DNA of 64,000 nt, from positions 19,632,832-19,696,831 of the forward strand of contig CM055870.1 of NCBI GenBank assembly GCA_029582165.1, in the 5' to 3' direction. The notes below the pieces were generated by a model. The model ran no database searches, was not told the origin of the DNA, and worked only from the letters and a program-made list of their open reading frames with translations. This DNA is from Portulaca oleracea (Eukaryota; Streptophyta; Magnoliopsida; Caryophyllales; Portulacaceae). Shown here one piece after another: positions 20,406 through 29,001 of this stretch. Every line of letters starts with the position of its first letter. Positions within the stretch are counted from its first letter, which is position 1. Position numbers and translations under genes: made by a program.

Positions 20406-20439
20406 GATTGTAGTATAAGGGTTATTTGTGAATGAATAG

Positions 20440-20441
<2 letters not shown>

Positions 20442-20493
<52 letters not shown>
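20442..20493. repeat. (TA)n tract 4
   Basis: About 52 bp of pure TA between M4 and M5. Confidence 0.95.
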
Positions 20494-20495
<2 letters not shown>

Positions 20496-20820
20496 ATAAT
20501 TGGATTATAATAATCCCTACTTTCACCAATTGGACAATGGTGGACCGTACTTTCACTTTGTATTCTGGTGGACCAAAAAAAATAAAATTTTGAATGGGAC
20601 GCCGGCGAGTTGAGTGGCTGTGACTCGGTGGTTTGCTGACATGGCACATTAAAGTCAACCGGTCAAAAACATGGTCAACGTGCCATGTCAAGAAACCACC
20701 AGTCACCGCCAATAATCACGGCGTCCCCATCGAATCCAATTTTTGATCCACCGAATACAAAGTGAAAGACGGCCCACCATCGTCAATTGGTGAAAATAGG
20801 GATTATTAGAATCCAATTAT

Positions 20821-20822
<2 letters not shown>
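20494..20822. mobile_element. TA-associated MITE, copy M5 with foreign GC-rich core
   Basis: The arms are of the GGATAATTGG type (329 bp in total), but the core differs from all other copies. 20597-20729 is a GC-rich inverted repeat starting GGGACGCCGGCG and ending CACGGCGTCCCC, with inner arms TGACATGGCAC and GTGCCATGTCA. The element therefore carries a second hairpin inside the shared termini: either a nested small element or captured DNA. Confidence 0.8.

Positions 20823-20872
<50 letters not shown>
20823..20872. repeat. (TA)n tract 5
   Basis: About 50 bp of pure TA between M5 and M6. Confidence 0.95.
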
Positions 20873-20875
<3 letters not shown>

Positions 20876-21414
20876 AAATTGGATTCTAATAATCCCTACT
20901 ATTGCAAATTGGGTAACAATAATCCCTACTTTCAATTTGTATTCTGGTGGTCCAAAAAAAAAATTGTATTGTAGTGGTACCAAATCCATCACCACATTCT
21001 TTTTATTTTTTCCATGCCTACTCCATATTGTTTTTGTTTTTTTTTTTTGTTCCTACCCCTAGATAGGTAACAAAGTGTAGTCACTAAAACATTTTTTAAA
21101 ATTATTTTTTTTGAGATTTCGAGCAATTATTATGATTTTTTAAAAGGAATAAAATTGAAAAAAACATAAAAAATTGAAAAAAAAATTGAAAAAAATTGAG
21201 AGAAATGCTGTAAATTCATTAAAAATCGTGGTAAAGTGTTATACAAAGTTTTGAATCAAATGCAACACAAAATCTTTGATATTTAGGGTATATTCTCGAT
21301 TTTGTCCCACTACAATATAATTTTATTTTTTTTGGACCACCAGAATAGAAATTGAAAGTAAGAAGTATTGTCATCCAATTTGCAAAAGGAGAGATTATTA
21401 GAATCCAATTTCCC
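20873..21414. mobile_element. TA-associated MITE, copy M6 (542 bp, full)
   Basis: GGGAAATTGGATTCTAATAA start, TTAGAATCCAATTTCCC end, and the same core and orientation as M1. TA tracts lie on both sides. Confidence 0.85.

Positions 21415-21466
<52 letters not shown>
21415..21466. repeat. (TA)n tract 6
   Basis: About 52 bp, with one early TG interruption, between M6 and M7. Confidence 0.95.
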
Positions 21467-21473
<7 letters not shown>

Positions 21474-21979
21474 CTAATAATCTCTACTATTTCAAATTGG
21501 ATGGCAATAATCCCTACTTTCAATTTGTATTCTGGTGGTCCAAAAAAAATAAATTTTATTGTAGTGGTACCAAATCCATCGCGACATTCTTTTTATTTTT
21601 TTCATGCCTACCCCATATTGTTTCTTGTTTTTTCGTTCCTGCCCCAGATAGGTAATGCAGTGTAGTTGCTAAAACATTTTTAAAATTATTTTTTTGAGAT
21701 TCCGAGCAATTATTATGATTTTTTAAAAGGAATATAATTAAAAAAATCATAAAAAATAGAAAACAAATTGAAAAAGATTGGGAGAAATGTTGTAATTTCA
21801 TTATAAATCGTGGTAAAGTGTTATACAAAGTTTTGAATCAAATGAAACACAAAATCTATGATATTTAGGGTATACTCTCGATTATGTCCCACTACAATAC
21901 AATTTTATTTTTTTTGGACCACCAGAATACAAATTAAAAGTATGGATTATTGTCATCCAATTTGCAAAAGTAGGGATTT
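21467..21979. mobile_element. TA-associated MITE, copy M7 (both tips lost)
   Basis: It begins at ATTGGATTCTAATAATC, lacking the GGGA tip, and stops in GCAAAAGTAGGGATTTT before the terminal repeat is complete. It abuts M8 without a TA tract. Same orientation as M1, M6 and M8. Confidence 0.8.
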
Positions 21980-21980
21980 T

Positions 21981-22509
21981 AATTGGATTCTAATAATCCC
22001 TACTTTTGCAAATTGGATAGCAATAATCCCTAATTTCATTTTGTATTCTAGTAGTCCAAAAAAAAAATTGTATTGTAATGGTACCAAATCCATCATCACA
22101 TTCTTTTTATTTTTTTCATGCCTACCCCATATTGTTTCTTGTTTTTTCGTTCCTGCCCCCAGATAGGTAATGCAGTGTAGTTGCTAAAACATTTTTAATT
22201 TTTTTTTTTTGAGATTTCGAGCAATTATTATGATTTTTTAAAAGGAATAAAATTAAAAAATCATAAAAAATAGAAAACAAATTCAAAAAATTTTTGGAGA
22301 AATTTTGTAAATTCATTATAAATCGTGGTAAAGTGTTATACAAAGTTTTGAATCAAATGAAACACAAATTCTATGATATTGAGGGCGTACTCTCGATTAT
22401 GTCTCACTACAATACAATTTTACTTTTTTTTGGACCACCAGAATATAAATTGGAAGAAGGCATTATCGTCATTCAATTTGCAAAAGTAGGGATTATCAGA
22501 ATCCAATTT

Positions 22510-22512
<3 letters not shown>
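21981..22512. mobile_element. TA-associated MITE, copy M8
   Basis: It starts AATTGGATTCTAATAATCC, joined directly to M7, and ends TCAGAATCCAATTTCCC before TA tract 7. Core and orientation are as in M1 and M6. Confidence 0.8.

Positions 22513-22564
<52 letters not shown>
22513..22564. repeat. (TA)n tract 7
   Basis: About 52 bp of pure TA between M8 and M9. Confidence 0.95.
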
Positions 22565-22567
<3 letters not shown>

Positions 22568-22887
22568 ATATTGGATTCTAATAATCTCTACTATCACAAA
22601 TTGTATGGCAATAATCCCTACTTTCATTTTGGATTCTGGTGGTCCAAAAATAAATAAAATTGTATTGTAGTGGGACATGATCGAGAGTATACCTTAAATA
22701 TGATAGATTTTGTGTTGCATTTGATTCAAAACTTTGTATAACATTTTACCACGATATTTAGCATATACACTCGATTTTGTCCCACTACAATACAATTTTA
22801 TTTTTTTTTGGACCTCCAGAATCCAAAATGATAGTAGGGATTATTGCTATACAATTTGTGATAGTAGGGATTATTAGAATCCAATAT

Positions 22888-22890
<3 letters not shown>
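22565..22890. mobile_element. TA-associated MITE, copy M9 (inverted-end derivative, 326 bp)
   Basis: It begins GGGATATTGGATTCTAATAA and ends with its inverse. The interior is the distal core segment in reverse (GTAGTGGGACATGATCGAG) followed by a shorter forward copy (CTCGATTTTGTCCCACTAC). So it consists largely of one end of the element duplicated in inverse. Confidence 0.8.

Positions 22891-22934
<44 letters not shown>
22891..22934. repeat. (TA)n tract 8
   Basis: About 44 bp of TA joining M9 to the right half of the split Tourist element. Confidence 0.95.
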
Positions 22935-22936
<2 letters not shown>

Positions 22937-23259
22937 AAAAACTCACCACAACTTACTAATAACTCATAGCAATTCCACCATATCACGTCATACTGCAACA
23001 CATCGCATAGAAAAATAGGACGTTATTGTCGATTAATGTTGAATATTGCTAATCAATATGGCTGAGTGTAGACCAATTTAAAGGAGCCCTATGGATTAAA
23101 TGTTAATTGATGCTAATTATTGATCGAATGTTTATTATAGTTAAAAAAAAAAAGATACTGTCAAATGTTTATAATGTTAATAAGCTTTAATTGCACACAA
23201 TCATCAGTAGTTATACAAATTGAAAAGGATAAACATTAGAGTTTAGATATATTGAGTTA

Positions 23260-23508
23260 TGCCCCGTACTTTTATATGTTTCGTTGCGATGTGATAATGG
23301 TGCGGTGCGGTGGAATTTGAAAAAGGTGTGGTAAAAGTTGTTTTAGGTGAGGTAGGTTAAGAGAGAATGTGAAAAGTAGAGGAGAAAAGTGAGGAGAAAG
23401 AAAAATAAACAGATATATGGGTAATGATTGTGTTGTGGTGTGGTGAAGTGTGGTGGAAATTAAAAAATACGGTGCGGTCCGCAACATGCCACATAAAATA
23501 ACAGAGCC
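23260..23508. mobile_element. Tourist-like MITE copy 3 (249 bp)
   Basis: Flanked by TTA at 23257-23259 and 23509-23511. Ends are TGCCCCGTACTTTTATATG and, inverted, GGCTCTGTTATTTTATGTGG. The interior has GGTGCGGTGCGGTGG and the GAGGAGAAAAGTGAGG stretch typical of this family. It is one of two Tourist copies closely flanking the TA/MITE array. Confidence 0.85.
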
Positions 23509-23511
23509 TTA

Positions 23512-23923
23512 GAGATTTCGGTAATGACACCAAGAAATTGAAAGATTGTCCAACATAAGAAATGAAAACAATTATATAGTCTTGTTCTTTAGCTTGGTAG
23601 GAAAGATTTATCCTTACTTTACCTTACTTAATTTTATCTTATCTTAACATTCAAAAAAATAGGACTATACTTTTAGATAATTTATATTTAAAATTTTTTA
23701 CTCAACTCACAAAATTTATTTTTAAAAAATAGATGATGTCACATTTACTTCCCTCCACTACTTTTCTTAGCTAATTCTCCTTTCTTTACCTTATCTTACC
23801 TTATCTAGTTTAGTCCTACACCCTTAAAGAATAGGTTGGACCTATATATGCTTGTTGCAATTTGGACAAAGTAAAAGGTACCTCAAAATATCAGCCCATC
23901 ATAATTTATGAATATGTGTTCAT
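23512..23923. other. Spacer, nothing recognised
   Basis: AT-rich sequence between a Tourist MITE and the left LTR of the copia-like element, containing two ACCTTA-TCTTA-type repeated phrases. Confidence 0.5.
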
Positions 23924-25398
23924 TGCCGAAAAAACCCATAGGGGAATGGTGAATAGGGTAACAAGGATTGTCGCACAACTTGGACCAAGGATCTTTGATC
24001 ACAAACCTTAAATTTCTTCAAAGCAGTTATATAACAACAATAAAGATAGATAATTTTATGGATAATTGGATTCTAATAATCCCTACTTTCACCAATTGGA
24101 CAATGGTGGACCGTACTTTCACTTTGTATTCTAGTGGTAAAAAAAAAAATGGATTGTAGTGGGATATTTTCAAAGGAATCATAGATTTTGTGTTGCATTT
24201 GATTCAAAACTTAGTATAACACTTTACAATGATTTTTAATGAATGTACAGCATTTCTCCCAATTTTTTTCATTTGTTTACTATTTTTTACGATTTTTTCA
24301 CTTTTATTATTTTTAAAAAATCATAATAATTATTCGGAGTCTCAAAAAAATAATTTAAAAAATGTTTTAGAAACTACAATTCATTAACTTTCTAGGAGCA
24401 TGAACGAAAAAAACAAAAACAATATAGTGTAGGAATGAAAAAAATAAGAAGAATGTGGAGGTGGATTTGGTACCGCTACAATCCAATTTTATTTTTCTTT
24501 GGACCACCAGAATACAAAGTAAAAGTACGGTCCACCATTGTCCAATTGGTGAAAGTAGTGATTATTAGAATCCAATTATCCTAATTTTATTGATAGAACA
24601 AAAAAGGAGTTACAACAAGTAGAGATCATATAAGGTTCTTAATGTCCAAGCACTACCTGCCTTGGTCAGTTATAGCTCTACTAACACACCAACTGACCAA
24701 CCACATTGGCATACTTAACCTCACAGAGCAACAATTGTCTTTTTCTACTACTGCTCACTGTCAACTCACCAAGTTACCATTGGCTACAATTCTCACAAAC
24801 ACCACTTGTGACTAGCTACATATCTCACCTATACTCTCGATTGACCACAACTTAGAAACTCAGTGATAAATTCTTAGATCACCTACAAAGGATTACACAA
24901 ATTACTTTTTTGGACTGCTTAGTTTTTCTTTGTTCAACCCTCTACTCTTTCTTGATGTACTGGACGTATTTTATAAACTTGTGGGTTGGCCTATTTGTGA
25001 TCATTAGTAGATCGTCAAGGTCCTCGATTATGGTCAGTTGTTAACGGCTTCTTTCCCAATTTACATGACTTCTTTCCATTATGATTAATTCCTTCTGAAA
25101 TTAAGAGATACTATAAGAATTAAGCATAAATCACTTCACCATTTTATGTCAAAATTAGATTAGAAAATAAAGAGACAAAGATATTCTCTTTTCAATTTCT
25201 AGAAGTATGCCAATCCATAAATCTTGCTAATTTCGGCAACTGCATTAGCAAGGATTTGATAAGATGAATTTTGACTTTCATATCAAAACTCTTATTTCAT
25301 ATTGTGGATGTCCTTGATAGAGGTGTGACCAACATCCTTGATTGATCATCAACATCCTCGAACCTCCAGATGAGCAAGGACATTATGAGGTTCCAACA
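23924..25398 (-). mobile_element. 3' LTR of decayed copia-like element (contains MITE M10)
   Basis: It is homologous to 27635-27692 plus 32377-33258 (shared GATAGAACAAAAAAGGAGTT, TATAGCTCTACTAACAC, CTTTCTTGATG). The plus-strand boundaries TG at 23924 and TTCCAACA at 25398 fit an LTR starting TGTTGGAA on the minus strand, as in many copia elements. Without the inserted MITE the LTR is about 940 bp. I could not match a 5-bp target duplication (TTCAT and ATTAC). Confidence 0.75.
24060..24581. mobile_element. Mutator-type MITE, copy M10, perfect 9-bp TSD
   Basis: It starts GGATAATTGGATTCTAATAA, ends with its inverse, and is flanked by TAATTTTAT at 24051-24059 and 24582-24590. The other LTR of the host element lacks it, which confirms the insertion boundaries. 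The 9-bp duplication places the family with Mutator-like elements. Core is reversed relative to M1. No ORF. Confidence 0.92.
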
Positions 25399-25412
25399 AT
25401 CTCCCCTTTTTC
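25399..25412 (-). other. Polypurine tract of the copia-like element
   Basis: Next to the LTR end at 25398, the minus strand reads AAAAAGGGGAGAT. This purine run is in the position expected for plus-strand priming. Confidence 0.65.
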
Positions 25413-27620
25413 GATGAAAGGCTAAATTCAATAGCAATACAATTTTCTCCCCCTTTTAGCAACAACACAATATTTCTCCCTCGTTTTGAATTTCATCAAA
25501 AAGGCCCAATGGGAATATGTCATTAATATGAAGATTTTCTCCCCTTTAATGCAGCAATCATCTCTGATGTCCTGCAACAACTTAATGAACTTGTTAGTAT
25601 TAAGAAAGGGTGTTCCCATTCAATTCATACCTCCAACCTTTATGAAACACAAAAGACTCAAGGATTGTGTCCACTTTCTGATTGGTTGCCAAGGACATTG
25701 GGACTGGTTGTTATTGATGTGAATGTGGTTCTTGACTACTCCAAGAGTCCTTGAACATCCAAACTCTTAAAATTACTTTTCCCTTGGTTGGATACCCAAC
25801 ATGCCTGCAAAAACTTCAAACAACGTTTTTCAAACACCTAGTTGATATCAAATTTGGGTCATTGACTACTTGTACCAATCATGTTAGGCAGCCTTGTACC
25901 TTTTGGTACTCTAATTTTTATAATTCTAGGATGATAACTGTTGAAGTGAGAGTAACCAGATTGGCTCTTATTTTTGGGAAGACTGACCTTGGTATCTTCT
26001 ATCATTGTTGTTGTGTCGTCCTTGGCGCCATGAATGGAATTTGAACTTAGTACTGTCTGTCAAGGTTACTGTGTCATTCTTGGGGCCTTGTTCTGGCTGG
26101 TTTTTAATCAAGCGGCAGAATGTCCTTGACGGAAGTTTTGGTCCTTGGTAGGGATTGATTTGTCTTGTTTCTTTCTTAGAGCATTGACTTTGTCAAAGAA
26201 GAGGAGACACATTAAGATCCAAGCAATCTATCAATGTTTTCTTGTCCCGGTTAGCTTAACTAGAGACTTGTCATAATCATCATAGTTGGCTTTAAGATCT
26301 AACCTTTCAGCCTCAAGAATGCCAATTTTGGAGGTAAGATTATAGGCTCATAGTAAGACTTTTCCAATTGATCACTGGACTCTTTAAACCCTTGATGGTC
26401 TCTTTTAGAGACTTAATTTCATCCAAGTATCTAGTCTCATATTTAACAAGCTTTAAAAGACCATTTGCCAAGTATTCTTTAGGAAAAGTAAGGAGATCAT
26501 TGTGTGTTACTCCCTTGATTCATCTTCGTAATTGTCTTGGCAATCGTTATTGGTTGCGCCAACGAAATCGACATCACTCGAGTCTTCTATCATATGACAA
26601 TGGTTGGCGATCTTTTCATCATCGTTCACGTCACTGCTACTATGATTTCTCTTTTCTTTGTACTTTCCGTTGTAGGAACAATCCTTGATCAGGTGATCTG
26701 GAACAACACAGCCAAAATGAGAGAACGAGTTGGTTTCATCGTTTGAGAAAGCCTTACCTCTTTGCTTGATCCGTTAGGAGGAGGATTCTTCCATCATTCC
26801 TCTAAAGTTATGACTTTTCTTGTAAAGTTTCTTGAATCCCTTGGCTATAATGGCTAAGGTCACATCTGCATCATCCACACTCAACTCGCCATTAGAGTCA
26901 TTGATGACCTTCATCTTTACATCTTCCTTTTCATCATGCTCTTCTTCAGGATGGATCTAGTGAGTAAGGAGTTTTCCAATGAGATCATCCAATTGGAGAG
27001 CTTCCAGGTCTCGAGCCTCCTTGATTGCAGTGTTTTCGATCACTAATTCTTCCTTGGAAGACATATGAAAATTGTGTGAACTTTTTCTTCATTAGAGTAG
27101 GTTTTTTCACAAGGACTAGAGATTGTTGACTATGTAAATGAACCGTTTGTACATGTCCTTGCCAGATTCTTTATTCTTCATTTCAAAGGATTCGTGATGC
27201 TTGGCATAAATGCTAATCTTTGTCCCCTAAACTTGGCTTATCCCTTCATATGTGGATGGTCACCAATATATCCAACACCTGTAAACATGTTCAAACTCAT
27301 TAGAGTCAAGGCCACAAAAGAGAATACTTAAGGCTTTAATGTTTTTATTTGCTTTCCCAACTTCCTTGGAAATATATTTGGATCTATCTTTGGGTTTGAT
27401 TTGTCCCTCTGTGATCAAGGTGATAAAGTCTCCATTCTCGATTTTGTTTCACAACTCATAATCTTGATTCAAATAAAAAATTTGCATGAGCATCTTCGAA
27501 TGAGCGAAATTTGATCCTTGGAACAATGGTGCGCTCAAGGGTCGTCCTTGACTCATCTGTTGCTTGTACGTTCTTCCATGATCTTTCTCACATGGTCGTT
27601 AAGCCTTTAAATGTATACCT
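25413..27620 (-). pseudogene. Decayed copia-type gag region
   Basis: The minus strand gives broken stretches typical of copia gag (UBN2-type): FITLITEGQIKPKDRSKY and then NIKALSILFCGLD. A zinc-knuckle-like CVVPDHLIKDC lies near 26700. Many stops and shifts interrupt it. No protease, integrase or reverse transcriptase motifs were seen in this 2.2-kb internal region, so the element is internally deleted or was always gag-only. Confidence 0.65.
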
Positions 27621-27632
27621 GCTCTGATACCA
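27621..27632 (-). promoter_or_regulatory. Primer-binding site of the copia-like element
   Basis: The minus strand reads TGGTATCAGAGC, complementary to the 3' end of plant initiator Met-tRNA, two bases from the LTR end at 27635. It fixes the orientation of the element as minus. Confidence 0.85.
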
Positions 27633-27835
27633 ATTGAAAGAACCCTGGATGGGGGGAGCGGGGAAAATAGGGTAATAAGGATTTCTGCACAAAAGCTTTC
27701 TCTCTCTAACTGAGAGTTTCTCGCTCAAAGAAACTGGGCGATTTCCGTCCAAGTTTCCGGCAGCAGCCGAGACTCAAACTTTGCAGTGAAAGCTAGAAAA
27801 TTTCGATTTCCTGCGTCTAGGGATCTACTCGAGCC

Positions 27836-29001
27836 ATGGCAAAGACGAGGAAATCCAATCGAAGCTCAACAAAGCACAAGTCACCGAAGAAGATTCCAGC
27901 CAAACCTCCATCGATGCTGACTGCACAAAAGCAACCAAATGAAGTCCCACAAATTTCGACTTTTGAAGCTAAGTCAACAGAAATTGGGATTGAAGAACAG
28001 CCAGATCAGAGGAAACAAACCACAACCTATGCTTCACTTCTAGATCCAGATGAGGGTAGTAATCTGGAATTTTTTCAAGCTCAAATGATTGATGGAATTC
28101 CGATTGTAAGAATTGAGAAGGATCTGGTTTTTGAAGAAGAAAAATACTGGAAATCTTCAGTTCTATGCTGCGCAGCAGGCGCAAATGCACTATTTTCTGT
28201 CATTGAAGGTTTCATCAGAAGAATTTGGTCTCACTACGATCTAAGCAAGATAGTTGCAGTGAGGAAAGGTATTTTTTTTTTGTGAGATTCAACAAAGAAA
28301 CTAAAAGAGATGAAGTCATAAAAAGAGGTATCTTTTTCTTCGATAAAAAACCTTTCATAGTCAAGCCTTGGAATTCTTCTCAGACAATAGATATGGATGC
28401 TCTCAACTCTCTACCAATCTGGGTCAAATTCCCACACCTCGACTTCCAGTATTGGAGTTTACCCAATCTCAGCAGAATCGCCGGTATTATTGGGATCCCT
28501 ATCAAGACTGACAAGCCTACTAAAGAAAGATCGAATCTTACACAAGCCAAAGTTCTTATTGAGGTTCAACTTGATAGCAAATTTCCCCAGGAAATCAAAT
28601 TCATGAATGAAAGAGACGAGGTTATTACTCAATCGGTGGAATATGATTGGAAGCCAACAAAATGCACAAATTGCAACATGATGGGACACCAGGAATTGGA
28701 ATGCAAAAAGAAAATCTCTGGATTCAAGCACTTTCCTAAAAATCCCTCAAAACGCAAGCAAGAATGGAGAATCAAACTGAAGGATAGAGCGGTTGATGAA
28801 GATGGGTTTATCAAAGTCCCATCAAGACCAAGGAGCCCCCAACCATCAAACAATCAACTCAAATCCGCTACTAATCAGGTGAATCTATTTGAAACTCTGC
28901 AAGATCATTCTGATTCTGATGATGAGATTGAACATAATGTCACCACTGATGGGGATCCCCCCTACCATGATTATTGTTTCTTGGAACATACGGGGTCTTA
29001 A
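27836..29001 (+). pseudogene. LINE ORF1 (DUF4283-like plus zinc knuckle), frameshifted
   Basis: ORF1 proteins of plant L1 elements bind element RNA. A basic Lys/Ser/Pro-rich N-terminus starts at 27836. The frame changes in a T homopolymer at about 28271-28281 and continues to 29001. The second part includes a DUF4283-type region (LPIWVKFPHLDFQYWS) and a CX2CX4HX4C knuckle at 28663-28704. ORF1 overlaps the ORF2 start by 35 bp. A homopolymer indel is the only clear lesion, and a sequencing error cannot be excluded. Confidence 0.85.

Larger units (their letters stand above)
18518..23022. mobile_element. Tourist-like MITE copy 2, split by the (TA)n/MITE array
   Basis: The left half (18518-18773) starts GGCTTTGTTCTTTTATGCAG after TTA (18515-18517). 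The right half (about 22935-23022) ends GCATAGAAAAATAGGACG before TTA (23023-23025). Matching 3-bp duplications and inverted ends show that these are two halves of one Tourist element. The 4.1 kb between them is the array of TA tracts and Mutator-type MITEs, which grew inside it. Confidence 0.8.
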
